From Shinella sp. CPCC 101442 (GTDB taxonomy: Bacteria > Pseudomonadota > Alphaproteobacteria > Rhizobiales > Rhizobiaceae): a stretch of DNA of 64,000 bases. This document shows, in pieces, positions 52,006 to 61,151 of the stretch. Both the position numbers and the translations under genes were made by a program. Numbering within the stretch: the stretch's first letter is position 1; each line of letters begins with the position of its first letter. Under the pieces are notes generated by a model, which was not told where the DNA came from, searched no databases, and saw nothing but the letters and a program-made list of their open reading frames with translations. The stretch spans positions 248,001 through 312,000 of the forward strand of contig NZ_JALIQS010000001.1 in NCBI RefSeq assembly GCF_024704725.1. The letters run 5' to 3'.

Positions 52006-52918
52006 CGACAGGTGCCGTGGGGCCGTCCCGCTCTGCCGGCAGGCTGGCATACATGCCGGTCGTTCGGAACTCCGTGGGACTTGCGCCGAAATGCCGGCGA
52101 AAAACCTTTGCGAAGTAGTTGGCATTGTCGAAGCCACAGCGGGCGGAGACGTTCTTGACGGATACGGCCTGCGTCTCCGTCAAAAGCTTCGTTGCCCTGG
52201 CGAGCCGCCGGGCAAGCACGAATTCTGCCGGCGGCATGCCCTCTGCCCTCAGGAAGGCGCGGGAGAAATGCGCGCGGCTGAGACCCGACAGGCGTGCCAG
52301 CTCCTCGACCGGGAGCGGCTGGTCGAGGTTTCGTTCGATATGCTCGACGACATGCCGCATCGCGCCCTCCTCCCGACCATCCGGCGCATGCGCGCCAAAG
52401 ACGTCGTCATAGAGCGCCATCGCCGCCTCATAGGCCGCGGCCGAAGCGCGGCCGGGGGTTTCGCCCTCGCCTTCGGCCAGGCGCAGACTGCATAAGGCGA
52501 ACTGGTCGATCGTTGCGGGCTTCAGCCGCAGAACGGGACCGGCCGCGGCAAGGATAGCCCTGTGCAAACGCAGCGCCTCCTCCCCGTTCATCGACAGCCA
52601 GAAAAACGCCCAGCGCCCCCCCTCCTCCAGCCAGTAGCGATGATTGTGCGGCACGGTGAGCAACAGCGTTTCGCCGGGCCTGATGCGATAGGTGCGGCCC
52701 TCGTAGCAAAGGTTCCCAGCTCCCTCCAGCGTGTGCTGCAGCACCGTGAACGGCGTCTGGCCGCGCTTGCGGCCATCCCAGTCATAGCTCGGCTGCGTGC
52801 GGATCTCGTAACCCGTGCTGGTCGGCATGGTATGCAGGCGCTGGCGCCCGTGCGGCAGCGATATGGTCTTCATGAAAGATCCGGAAGCGACGAGCTTGTT
52901 CAGCACAGAATTACCCAT
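51992..52918 (-). CDS. AraC-family regulator of a sugar glycosidase gene
   Basis: The 308-residue protein has an N-terminal cupin-type sensor (YRIRPGETLLLTVPHNHRYW, then WAFFWLSMNGEEALRL) and a C-terminal AraC double helix-turn-helix with LARLSGLSRAHFSRAFLRAE and VSARCGFDNANYFAKVFRRH, ending ASPTEFRTTG. The sensor type is common in regulators of plant sugar use. It is divergent from the GH4 gene at 53042 and so probably controls it. ATG 52918 is preceded by GGGAGGG at a long spacing; ATG 52873 is an alternative. It overlaps the convergent FAH gene by 14 bases. Confidence 0.82.
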   Translation of the reverse strand: MGNSVLNKLVASGSFMKTISLPHGRQRLHTMPTSTGYEIRTQPSYDWDGRKRGQTPFTVLQHTLEGAGNLCYEGRTYRIRPGETLLLTVPHNHRYWLEEGGRWAFFWLSMNGEEALRLHRAILAAAGPVLRLKPATIDQFALCSLRLAEGEGETPGRASAAAYEAAMALYDDVFGAHAPDGREEGAMRHVVEHIERNLDQPLPVEELARLSGLSRAHFSRAFLRAEGMPPAEFVLARRLARATKLLTETQAVSVKNVSARCGFDNANYFAKVFRRHFGASPTEFRTTGMYASLPAERDGPTAPVVRGP

Positions 52919-52955
52919 GAAAGCACAATCCCTCCCTATACGCGCACATATAGCC

Positions 52956-52966
52956 AGAATAATTCT
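52956..52966. promoter_or_regulatory. AGAATAATTCT palindrome between the AraC and GH4 genes
   Basis: An 11-base perfect palindrome in the 123-base divergent gap. It is an AT-rich core in a GC-rich region and may be an operator or promoter element. AraC proteins more often use direct repeats, so the link is weak. Confidence 0.35.
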
Positions 52967-53041
52967 TGTTGTGACCAGTCGGCAAGCCGGTTGGTGGCGC
53001 GCGATTTTACCCCACCCCCTGCGAAGAGAACGAAGACGCCC

Positions 53042-54394
53042 ATGCAGCACCCTAGGATCACCTTCATCGGCGCCGGTTCAACGGTCTTCATGAAGAACAT
53101 CATCGGCGACGCCCTGCAGCGGCCGGCGCTGGCCAATGCGACGATCGCCCTGATGGACATCGACCGGGAGCGCCTCTCCGAAAGCGAGACCGTCGCGCGA
53201 AAACTCGCGGCGACCCTCGGCAGCAAGGCCGTGATCGAAACGCATACGGACCAACGCAAGGCGCTCGAAGGGGCCGACTTCGTCGTCGTGGCTTTCCAGA
53301 TCGGCGGATACGAGCCCTGCACCGTCACCGATTTCGAGGTGCCGAAGAAATATGGCCTGCGCCAGACGATCGCGGACACACTCGGCGTCGGCGGCATCAT
53401 GCGCGGCCTGCGCACCGTGCCGCATCTCTGGAAAATCTGCGAGGACATGCTCGAGGTCTGCCCGCGTGCGATCCTGCTGCAATATGTCAACCCGATGGCC
53501 ATCAACACCTGGGCGATCGCCGAGAAATATCCTGATATCCGCCAGGTCGGCCTCTGCCATTCCGTGCAGGGCACGGCCTATGAGCTGGCGCGCGATCTCG
53601 ATATCCCCGTCGGCGAAATCCGCTACCGCGCCGCCGGCATCAACCATATGGCGTTTTATCTCGCCTTCGAACACCGCCAGCCCGACGGCAGCTGTCGCGA
53701 CCTTTATCCGGACCTTCTCGCCGGCTATCGCGAAGGCCGTTTCCCCAAGCCCAGCCACTGGAATCCGCGTTGCCCCAATAAGGTGCGCTACGAGATGCTG
53801 ACGCGACTCGGCTATTTCGTCACCGAAAGTTCGGAGCATTTCGCCGAATACACACCCTATTTCATCAAGGAAGGCCGCGAGGACCTGATCGAGAAATTCG
53901 GCATCCCGCTCGATGAATATCCCAAGCGCTGCATTGAGCAGGTGGAGCGATGGAAGAGCGAGGCGGCGGCCTACAAGGCGGCCGAGACGATAGAGGTGAA
54001 GGCGAGCCACGAATACGCCTCCTCCATCATGAATTCGGTCTGGACCGGCGAACCTTCCGTCATCTACGGCAATGTGCGCAACAATGGCTGCATCCCATCG
54101 CTGCCGGAAAACTGCGCCGCGGAAGTGCCCTGCCTCGTCAACGCCTCCGGCATCCAGCCGACCCATATCGGCGCGCTGCCGCCACAGCTGACCGCACTGA
54201 TGCGCACCAACATCAACGTGCAGGAACTCACCGTCGCGGCCTTGATGACGCAAAACCGCGAGCACCTCTACCACGCCGCCATGCTGGACCCGCACACCGC
54301 CGCCGAACTCGACCTCGACCAGATCTGGGCGCTGATGGACGATCTGCTGATTGCCCATCGCGACTGGATCCCCGAATGGGCGCGTGTCGGCTAG
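53042..54394 (+). CDS. Glycoside hydrolase family 4 enzyme (alpha-galactosidase/alpha-glucosidase type)
   Basis: The 450-residue NAD+- and metal-dependent glycosidase has the N-terminal dinucleotide-binding motif ITFIGAGSTVFMKNIIGDAL, TIADTLGVGGIMRGLRTVP, LQYVNPMAINTWAI, the metal-site GLCHSVQGTAYELA and the catalytic stretch AGINHMAFYLAFEH. It matches MelA-type alpha-galactosidases in length and motifs; a galacturonidase role cannot be excluded. It is cytoplasmic. ATG 53042 is the natural start; the long upstream frame lies in the divergent AraC gene. The following LacI-controlled beta-galactosidase cluster suggests use of a galactoside. Confidence 0.87.
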   Translation: MQHPRITFIGAGSTVFMKNIIGDALQRPALANATIALMDIDRERLSESETVARKLAATLGSKAVIETHTDQRKALEGADFVVVAFQIGGYEPCTVTDFEVPKKYGLRQTIADTLGVGGIMRGLRTVPHLWKICEDMLEVCPRAILLQYVNPMAINTWAIAEKYPDIRQVGLCHSVQGTAYELARDLDIPVGEIRYRAAGINHMAFYLAFEHRQPDGSCRDLYPDLLAGYREGRFPKPSHWNPRCPNKVRYEMLTRLGYFVTESSEHFAEYTPYFIKEGREDLIEKFGIPLDEYPKRCIEQVERWKSEAAAYKAAETIEVKASHEYASSIMNSVWTGEPSVIYGNVRNNGCIPSLPENCAAEVPCLVNASGIQPTHIGALPPQLTALMRTNINVQELTVAALMTQNREHLYHAAMLDPHTAAELDLDQIWALMDDLLIAHRDWIPEWARVG

Positions 54395-54553
54395 GACAGT
54401 TTTTACCGATCACCGTGCCTCAAACGACCGTTTGGCCATTCCTGCGTCGATCCGCAGACCCCGCTTGAGAAGATTTTACCGCTTGGCTATACCGGCAACC
54501 TGCGGCATTCACGCCGTTATCGCCGTCCGGGCGGGGTTTTCGCGCGTCACGCT

Positions 54554-54567
54554 GAAGTAAAAATTTA
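54554..54567. promoter_or_regulatory. AGTAAAAATTTACT palindrome (putative LacI-family operator)
   Basis: A palindrome with perfect 6-base arms around a 2-base centre, 62 bases before the lacI-type start. A 12-of-14 match recurs at 55702-55715 ahead of the ABC operon. It lacks the central CG usual in LacI operators. Confidence 0.55.
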
Positions 54568-54628
54568 CTGAAAGCGATTTCGATTTTCCCAAATCCGTGT
54601 CACATTGCGGCGAGCAAGGAATGTCGGA

Positions 54629-55675
54629 ATGGTGACGATCAAGGAAATCGCCAAGGCCGTCGGGGTCTCCTCCGCGACGGTCTCGCGCGTTTTGAACTAC
54701 GACCCGGCTTTGTCGATCTCGCCCGTCAAGCGGCAGGCGATCATCGAGACGGCGGAGGCGCTCAACTACGAGACGCCGCGCAACCGCAACAAGGCGAATG
54801 GCCCTGTCGCGCCGAGCTTGCTCACCAAGCTCGTCATCGTGCATTTCCTGGAGCCTTCGGACGAGATCGCCGACCCCTATTATGTCGGCGTGCGCCTCGG
54901 CATCGAAACGAGGTGCCGCGATCTCAAGACGGAGATCGTCAAGGTCTTTCATTCCGACGACCTGCCGGAGGCTTCGCTACTCGAAAGCGCCTCCGGGATC
55001 ATCGTCATCGGCAAACATTCCGACAATGAAATTGCCTGGCTGAGACAGCATGCCCGCCACGTCGTCTTCGCCGATTTCGACCCCAAGAGCGACCACCTCG
55101 ATAGCGTCTTCTCCGATGTCGGGCTTGCCACGCAAAAGATCCTCGATTCCTTGAAATCCAGCGGCTACAAGCGTGTCGGCTTCATCGGCAGCCACGAGAG
55201 CCTGAACGGCAGCGTCCAGCATTTCGCGGAAAAGCGTTGCGTCGCCTTCATCGACTGGCAGAAGAAAAACGGCACCTTCGATCCGGACCTTCTGGTGCTC
55301 GCCGACTGCTCCAACGGCCAAAGCCTCAGGCTCGACACCGGCTACCGCCTGGCACAGGATCTCCTTGCCCTGACGGAACGGCCTGACGTCATCGTCACCT
55401 CCAACGACAACATGGCGATCGGCGCCTATCGCGCGCTACAGGAAGCCGGTCTTTCGATCCCCAGGGATATTGCCGTCATCTCCTTCAACGACATCCCCGT
55501 CGCGCAATTCCTCACCCCGCCGCTCACCACCGTGCGCATTCACGGCGAGCATATCGGCGAGACGGCGGTCGATCTTCTGCTGGAGCGCCTTTCCGGGCGC
55601 AGCTACGGCAAGCAGGTGCGCATCGCGACCGAGTTGATCTGGCGCGACAGCTGCCGCAAGCCATTGGAATTATAA
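54629..55675 (+). CDS. LacI-family transcriptional regulator
   Basis: The 348-residue regulator has an N-terminal HTH (MVTIKEIAKAVGVSSATVSRV) followed by the hinge region, and a periplasmic-binding-like sensor with LLESASGIIVIGK, VFSDVGLATQKILDSL, GFIGSHESLNGS, VIVTSNDNMAIGAYRAL and AVISFNDIPVAQFLTPPLTT. It most likely represses the adjacent galactoside ABC/GH2 operon. ATG 54629 follows AAGGAATGTCGGA; the extra upstream codons are outside the family alignment. Confidence 0.9.
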   Translation: MVTIKEIAKAVGVSSATVSRVLNYDPALSISPVKRQAIIETAEALNYETPRNRNKANGPVAPSLLTKLVIVHFLEPSDEIADPYYVGVRLGIETRCRDLKTEIVKVFHSDDLPEASLLESASGIIVIGKHSDNEIAWLRQHARHVVFADFDPKSDHLDSVFSDVGLATQKILDSLKSSGYKRVGFIGSHESLNGSVQHFAEKRCVAFIDWQKKNGTFDPDLLVLADCSNGQSLRLDTGYRLAQDLLALTERPDVIVTSNDNMAIGAYRALQEAGLSIPRDIAVISFNDIPVAQFLTPPLTTVRIHGEHIGETAVDLLLERLSGRSYGKQVRIATELIWRDSCRKPLEL

Positions 55676-55701
55676 TACTTTTCAAAAGCCTTCGCAGGCG
55701 C

Positions 55702-55715
55702 AATAAATATTTACT
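55702..55715. promoter_or_regulatory. AATAAATATTTACT, second copy of the putative LacI operator
   Basis: It matches the palindrome at 54554 in 12 of 14 bases and lies 96 bases before the binding-protein gene, in an AT-rich leader. This places the same regulator on both its own gene and the transport operon. Confidence 0.5.
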
Positions 55716-55810
55716 AAATTTTCCTTGCGCGTTTCCTGAAATTCGGTAAATCTTCCCTCCGACGGCGGGAGAGGAGATCCCTGCCGCATCAGGTTTCTTG
55801 GGAGGAAACG

Positions 55811-57076
55811 ATGAACAAGATGATTCTGTCGCGCCTTGCTGCCGGCCTGTTTGCCGGTGCGAGCCTCTTGGCATCCACGGCCGCCTTTGCAGGCGAAGTC
55901 ACCGTCTGGTGCTGGGACCCGAACTTCAACGTCGCCATCATGAAGGAAGCCGCCGCGCGCTATACCGCGAAGCATCCGGACACGACCTTCAACATCGTCG
56001 ATTTCGCCAAGGCCGATGTCGAGCAGAAGCTCCAGACGGGCCTGTCCTCCGGCACCACGGACGCGCTGCCGGATATCGTGCTGATCGAGGACTACGGCGC
56101 GCAGAAGTACCTCCAGTCCTTCCCCGGCGCCTTCGCCGAACTGTCCAGCAAGATCGATTTCTCCGGCTTCGCACCCTACAAGGTCGAGCTGATGACGCTC
56201 GACGGCGCCGTCTACGGCATGCCCTTCGATTCCGGCGTCACCGGCCTCTACTACCGCAAGGATTATCTGGAACAGGCCGGCTTCAAGCCCGCGGACATGC
56301 AGGACCTGACCTGGGACCGCTTCATCGAGATCGGCAAGGATGTCGAAGCCAAGACTGGCAAGAAGATGCTCGGTCTCGATATCAACGACGCCGGCTTCAT
56401 CCGCATCCTCATGCAGTCTGCCGGCGGCTGGTACTTCGACAAGGACGGCAATCTCTCGATCGCCGACAACCCCGCGCTGAAGGCCGCGCTCGAAACCACG
56501 CAGAAGATCCTCCAGGCCAACATCTACAAGCCGTCCGCCGGCTGGACGGAATGGGTCAACGCCTTCACGTCGGGCGATGTCGCCACGGTCACGACGGGTG
56601 TGTGGATCACCGGTACGGTCAAGGCGCAGGCCGACCAGAGCGGCAAGTGGGGCATCGCCCCCATTCCGAAGCTCAATGTCGAGGGTGCGGGACATGCATC
56701 CAACCTCGGCGGTTCCAGCTGGTACGTCACGGCGGGCTCGGCGGAGAAGGACGAGGCGATCGACTTCCTCAACGAGGTCTATGCCAAGGATGTCGATTTC
56801 TACCAGAAGATCCTGGCGGACCGCGGTGCCGTCGGCTCGCTGCTCGCCGCCCGCACGGGTGCGGCCTATTCCGAGGCCGACGCCTTCTTCGGCGGCGAAA
56901 AGGTCTGGCAGAGTTTCTCGGACTGGCTCGCCAAGGTTCCCGCCGTCAACTACGGCGTCTTCACCAACGAGGTGGACACCGCCGTCACGGCACACCTGCC
57001 GTCGCTCGGCCAGGGCGCCAATATCGATGAGGTGCTCAAAGCCATCGACAGCCAGGCACAGGGCCAGATCCAGTAG
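55811..57076 (+). CDS. Sugar ABC transporter substrate-binding protein
   Basis: The 421-residue family 1 (MalE/UgpB-like) binding protein has a signal peptide MNKMILSRLAAGLFAGASLL ending near AFA at residue 27. The mature part starts with EVTVWCWDPNFNVAIMKEAA. DIVLIEDYGAQKYLQSFPGA, YGMPFDSGVTGLYYRKDYLE and HASNLGGSSWYVTAGSA are the usual sugar-binding regions. GGGAGGAAACG precedes the ATG. Two stem-loops (57086-57145) separate it from the permeases, consistent with its higher expected abundance. The substrate, likely a galactoside, is inferred from the GH2 gene. Confidence 0.9.
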   Translation: MNKMILSRLAAGLFAGASLLASTAAFAGEVTVWCWDPNFNVAIMKEAAARYTAKHPDTTFNIVDFAKADVEQKLQTGLSSGTTDALPDIVLIEDYGAQKYLQSFPGAFAELSSKIDFSGFAPYKVELMTLDGAVYGMPFDSGVTGLYYRKDYLEQAGFKPADMQDLTWDRFIEIGKDVEAKTGKKMLGLDINDAGFIRILMQSAGGWYFDKDGNLSIADNPALKAALETTQKILQANIYKPSAGWTEWVNAFTSGDVATVTTGVWITGTVKAQADQSGKWGIAPIPKLNVEGAGHASNLGGSSWYVTAGSAEKDEAIDFLNEVYAKDVDFYQKILADRGAVGSLLAARTGAAYSEADAFFGGEKVWQSFSDWLAKVPAVNYGVFTNEVDTAVTAHLPSLGQGANIDEVLKAIDSQAQGQIQ

Positions 57077-57085
57077 TATCCTCCC

Positions 57086-57145
57086 GGCGGGCGCCTGGCG
57101 CCCGCCCCACTCCCGGACCCTTCCTGCCTTCGGGCGGGAGGTCCG
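57086..57145 (+). repeat. Two stem-loops between the binding-protein and permease genes
   Basis: The first hairpin pairs GGCGGGCGC (57086-57094) with GCGCCCGCC (57098-57106). The second has CGGACC (57114-57119) against GGTCCG (57140-57145) and an inner CCTGCC/GGCGGG stem with a TTCG loop. There is no T-run. Such structures after a binding-protein gene usually protect the upstream mRNA or attenuate the downstream genes. Confidence 0.7.
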
Positions 57146-57175
57146 GTCCTTGTTCCCTGCACTGAAGGTCGTTCC

Positions 57176-58072
57176 ATGGCTGCCGGCAAAACAGGCGGAT
57201 TGAAGCGCTATCATGATCTGAACGGCTGGCTGTTCATCGCCCCGTCCGTCCTCTTGATTGCGATCTTCCTCGTCTATCCGATCTTCCGCTCGCTCTATCT
57301 GTCCTTCTTCTCCGGCAAGGGCATGATGATGAAGTTCGCGGGCTTCGGAAACGTCGTGCGCCTGTGGAACGACCCGGTCTTCATCCAGGCGCTCATCAAC
57401 ACCGTCACCTTCTTCGTGGTGCAGGTGCCGATCATGATCCTGCTCGCCCTGATGCTGGCGTCGGTTCTCAACAATGAAAAACTGAAGTTCATCGGCTTCT
57501 TCCGCACGGCGATCTTCCTGCCCTGCGTCGCCTCGCTGGTGGCCTATTCCGTGCTGTTCAAGAGCATGTTCTCGGTCGATGGCGTCGTGAACCAGGCGCT
57601 CATGACGATCGGCCTCATCGGCTCGCCGATCGGCTGGCTGACCGAGCCTTTCTGGGCCAAGGTGCTCGTCATCCTCGCCATCACCTGGCGCTGGACCGGC
57701 TACAACATGATCTTCTACCTCGCCGCTCTCCAGAACATCGACAAGTCGATCTATGAGGCGGCGAAGATCGACGGCGTGCCGGCCTGGGCGCGGTTCGTCT
57801 ATATCACCATCCCCATGCTCAAGCCCGTGATCCTCTTCACGACGATCATCTCGACCATCGGCACGATCCAGCTATTCGACGAGGTCTACAACCTCACCGA
57901 GGGCAAGGGTGGCCCGGCCAATTCGACCATCACGCTCTCGCTCTACATCTACAACCTCACCTTCCGCTTCATGCCGAGCTTCGGCTACGCGGCGACGATC
58001 TCCTACGTCATCGTCATCATGGTGGCGCTGCTCTCGTTCCTCCAATTCTATGCCGCGAGGGACCGGTCATGA
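57176..58072 (+). CDS. Sugar ABC transporter permease (MalF/UgpA type)
   Basis: The 298-residue inner-membrane permease has about six hydrophobic segments; the first is GWLFIAPSVLLIAIFLVYPI. The EAA loop near residues 205-225 reads YEAAKIDGVPAWARFVYITI, which contacts the ATPase. It forms the transport channel with the next gene, whose start overlaps its stop by four bases. ATG 57176 lies 99 bases after the binding-protein stop, beyond the two hairpins. Confidence 0.9.
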   Translation: MAAGKTGGLKRYHDLNGWLFIAPSVLLIAIFLVYPIFRSLYLSFFSGKGMMMKFAGFGNVVRLWNDPVFIQALINTVTFFVVQVPIMILLALMLASVLNNEKLKFIGFFRTAIFLPCVASLVAYSVLFKSMFSVDGVVNQALMTIGLIGSPIGWLTEPFWAKVLVILAITWRWTGYNMIFYLAALQNIDKSIYEAAKIDGVPAWARFVYITIPMLKPVILFTTIISTIGTIQLFDEVYNLTEGKGGPANSTITLSLYIYNLTFRFMPSFGYAATISYVIVIMVALLSFLQFYAARDRS

Positions 58073-58884
58073 ACACCTCGCGTCACTTCGGCACGGCGCT
58101 GCAATATGCCTTTCTCGGCCTTGCCGCCTTCCTGTCGATCTTCCCGTTCTTCTGGATGCTGGTCAGCGCGTCGAACACCTCGATCGACATCATCGGCGGC
58201 AAGACGAGTTTCGGCGCGGCGTTCCGCACCAACGTCGTGAACTTCTTCACGCAGGTCGATGTGCCCTTGGTCTTCTGGAACTCGACCAAGGTCGCGGTGC
58301 TGGCGACGGTGCTCACCATCGTCGTCTCGTCGCTCGCCGGCTACGGCTTCGAGATGTTCAAGTCGAAGGCGCGCGAGCGCGTCTATTCACTGGTGCTCTT
58401 GACGCTGATGATCCCCTTCGGCGCGCTGATGATCCCGCTGTTCCTGATGATGGCGAAGACCGGGCTCATCAACACGCATATCGCGATCATGCTGCCCACC
58501 ATCGCATCGGCCTTCATCATCTTCTACTTCCGTCAGTCGACGAAAGCGTTCCCGACGGAACTGCGCGACGCCGCCAAGGTGGATGGGCTGAAGGAGTGGC
58601 AGATCTTCTTCTACATCTACATGCCGGTGATGCGTTCCACCTATGCGGCCGCCTTCGTCATCGTCTTCATGACGAACTGGAACAACTATCTCTGGCCGCT
58701 CATCGTTCTCCAGTCGAACGAGACCAAGACGATCACCCTCGTCGTCTCCTCGCTCGCCTCCGCCTACTACCCCGATTACGGCGTGGTCATGATCGGCACG
58801 ATCCTCGCCACGCTCCCCACCCTCTTCGTCTTCTTCGTCATGCAGCGCCAGTTCGTGCAGGGCATGCTCGGCTCGGTCAAATAG
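58069..58884 (+). CDS. Sugar ABC transporter permease (MalG/UgpE type)
   Basis: The 271-residue permease has about six hydrophobic segments. The EAA loop is LRDAAKVDGLKEWQIFFYIY and the C-terminal NWNNYLWPLIVLQSNETKTI stretch is typical of carbohydrate MalG-like permeases. It starts inside the stop of the first permease (ATGA). The beta-galactosidase gene follows after 10 bases, so uptake and hydrolysis are in one operon. Confidence 0.9.
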   Translation: MNTSRHFGTALQYAFLGLAAFLSIFPFFWMLVSASNTSIDIIGGKTSFGAAFRTNVVNFFTQVDVPLVFWNSTKVAVLATVLTIVVSSLAGYGFEMFKSKARERVYSLVLLTLMIPFGALMIPLFLMMAKTGLINTHIAIMLPTIASAFIIFYFRQSTKAFPTELRDAAKVDGLKEWQIFFYIYMPVMRSTYAAAFVIVFMTNWNNYLWPLIVLQSNETKTITLVVSSLASAYYPDYGVVMIGTILATLPTLFVFFVMQRQFVQGMLGSVK

Positions 58885-58894
58885 GAATACCTCC

Positions 58895-61141
58895 ATGCGC
58901 ATTACCGAAAACTTCAACGGCAACTGGCTCTTCCGTCATGGTTTCGACGCCGCCCGTGCAGGCGTGGTGCAGGAGGGCGAGACCGTGCGCCTGCCGCACA
59001 GCGCCGTCGAGCTGCCCTACAATTATTTCGACGAGACGGAGTACCAGAAGCCCTTCACCTACCAGAAGGTGCTCGATTGGCGGCCAGATTTCGAAGGCCG
59101 GGAAGTCTCACTCGTCTTCGACGCCGCCATGGCCGACAGCGTGGTCTATCTGAACGGCAAGGAAATCATCGCCCACAAGGATGGCTACACGCCCTTCACG
59201 GCGCGGCTGACGCCGCATCTGAAGCAGGGCGAAAACCTGATCACCGTGAAGATCGACGGTTCGGAAAACCCGGAGATCCCGCCCTTCGGTGGCCAGATCG
59301 ACTATCTCTGCTATGCCGGTCTCTATCGCGACGTCTGGCTCAAGGTGGCAAGCCCCGTCTCCATCGCCAATGTGAAGATCGAGACGCCGGATGCGCTGGC
59401 CGAGGAAAAGACCGTCACCGCCCGCGTCTTCCTCGCCAATCCGCAGGGCCTTGCGATCTCCGGCACGCTCGACGCGAAAATTCGGCGCAAGGGCGGCGGG
59501 GATGTCGCGGCGACCTCGGCTGCCATCGACGGCAACGAAGCGACGCTCACCTTCACCGGCCTCACCGGCATCGAACTCTGGGACATCGACAACCCGAGCC
59601 TCTATGCCCTCTCGCTGAAACTTTCGACCGGTCACGGCGAGGACGTGCTGACGCAGCGCTTTGGCTTCCGCACGGCACTCTTCACGCCGGACGGGTTCCT
59701 GCTCAACGGCCGGCCGCTGAAGCTGCGTGGCCTCAACCGCCACCAGGCCTGGCCGCATACCGGCTATGCCATGGGCCGGCGCGCGCAGGAGAAGGATGCC
59801 GACATCCTGAAATACGAGCTTGCCTGCAATATCGTACGCACCTCGCACTATCCGCAGTCGAAATGGTTCATCGAGCGCTGCGACGAGATCGGCCTGCTCT
59901 GCTTCGAGGAAATCCCCGGCTGGCAGCATATCGGTGGCGCGGCCTGGCAGCAGGAATCCATCGAGAACGTCCGCCGCATGATCGAGCGTGACTGGAACCA
60001 CCCCTCGATCATCATCTGGGGTGTGCGCATCAACGAGAGCCAGGATAACCACGCCTTCTATGCCGAGACGAACCGCCTCGCCCGCGAACTCGACCCGACG
60101 CGCCAGACCGGCGGCGTGCGCTTCATCACCAACTCCGAGATGCTCGAAGACGTCTACACGATGAACGATTTCATCCTGGGCCAGGAGGAAATGCCCGGCA
60201 ACAACCGCGGCCGCGTCGTGCTGCGCGACCGGGTGGAGACGACGGGCATCACCAAGCCGATCCCCTATATGATCACCGAATATAACGGCCACATGTACCC
60301 GACCAAGCGCTTCGACCAGGAGCAGCGACAGGCCGAACACGTCACCCGCCACCTGCTGATCCTAAATGCGGTGGCCGGCGACAGCGACATTTCGGGTTCC
60401 ACCGGCTGGTGCATGTTCGACTACAACACGCACAAGGATTTCGGCTCCGGCGACCGCGTCTGCTATCACGGCGTGCTCGACATGTACCGCATCCCGAAGC
60501 TCGCGGCCTACGCCTATGCATCGCAGGGCGATCCGAAGGACAATGTCGTGATGCAGCCCGTGACCTTCTGGGCGCGCGGCGAGCGCAACATCGGCGGCGT
60601 GCTGCCGCTGATCGTTCTCACCAACTGCGACTATGTCGAGGTGAAGTTCGGCGAATGGCCGGCCAAGCGCGTCTATCCGGACAAGGAAAACTATCCGCAT
60701 CTGGCGCATCCGCCCGTCGTGCTCGACCTGCGCTCGGTCACGCCGGAGGAGTTCGGCACCTGGGGCCGCGTCTGGCGTGAAGGCACCTTCACCGGCTATG
60801 TCGACGGTAAGGCCGTGAAGACCCTGACGCTGCCGGCCGATCCGGTGCCGACGACGCTGGAAGTCGTGGCCGACGACACGGCGCTCCGCGCCGGCGAGAA
60901 GGATGCCGTGCGCGTCGTCGTGCGCGTGCTCGACCAGTGCGGCAACCTCTTGCCGTATTTTGAGGAACCGGTGTCGCTTGTGCTCTCCGGCCCCGGCCGT
61001 ATCATCGGCCCGAGTGAGCACACGCTGAAGGGCGGCGCGACCGGCTTCTGGGTGGAGGCCGGCGACGAGAAGGGCAAGCTCTACCTGACCGCCTCGACAC
61101 GCCGCCTGCTGCCGCAGTCCATCACCTTCACCGTCAGCTGA
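58895..61141 (+). CDS. Glycoside hydrolase family 2 beta-galactosidase-like enzyme
   Basis: The 748-residue enzyme has a jelly-roll sugar-binding domain (WLFRHGFDAARAGVV, then VYLNGKEIIAHKDGYTPFTA), an Ig-like domain, and a TIM barrel. The barrel has LRGLNRHQAWPHTGYAMGRR, acid/base Glu in HPSIIIWGVRINESQD (NE pair) and nucleophile Glu in MITEYNGHMYPTKRFD. The C-terminus has extra beta domains. It has no signal peptide, so it acts on imported oligosaccharide. beta-galactosidase is the most likely activity, but GH2 also covers glucuronidases and mannosidases. Confidence 0.88.
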   Translation: MRITENFNGNWLFRHGFDAARAGVVQEGETVRLPHSAVELPYNYFDETEYQKPFTYQKVLDWRPDFEGREVSLVFDAAMADSVVYLNGKEIIAHKDGYTPFTARLTPHLKQGENLITVKIDGSENPEIPPFGGQIDYLCYAGLYRDVWLKVASPVSIANVKIETPDALAEEKTVTARVFLANPQGLAISGTLDAKIRRKGGGDVAATSAAIDGNEATLTFTGLTGIELWDIDNPSLYALSLKLSTGHGEDVLTQRFGFRTALFTPDGFLLNGRPLKLRGLNRHQAWPHTGYAMGRRAQEKDADILKYELACNIVRTSHYPQSKWFIERCDEIGLLCFEEIPGWQHIGGAAWQQESIENVRRMIERDWNHPSIIIWGVRINESQDNHAFYAETNRLARELDPTRQTGGVRFITNSEMLEDVYTMNDFILGQEEMPGNNRGRVVLRDRVETTGITKPIPYMITEYNGHMYPTKRFDQEQRQAEHVTRHLLILNAVAGDSDISGSTGWCMFDYNTHKDFGSGDRVCYHGVLDMYRIPKLAAYAYASQGDPKDNVVMQPVTFWARGERNIGGVLPLIVLTNCDYVEVKFGEWPAKRVYPDKENYPHLAHPPVVLDLRSVTPEEFGTWGRVWREGTFTGYVDGKAVKTLTLPADPVPTTLEVVADDTALRAGEKDAVRVVVRVLDQCGNLLPYFEEPVSLVLSGPGRIIGPSEHTLKGGATGFWVEAGDEKGKLYLTASTRRLLPQSITFTVS

Positions 61142-61151
61142 GATTGAGCCC

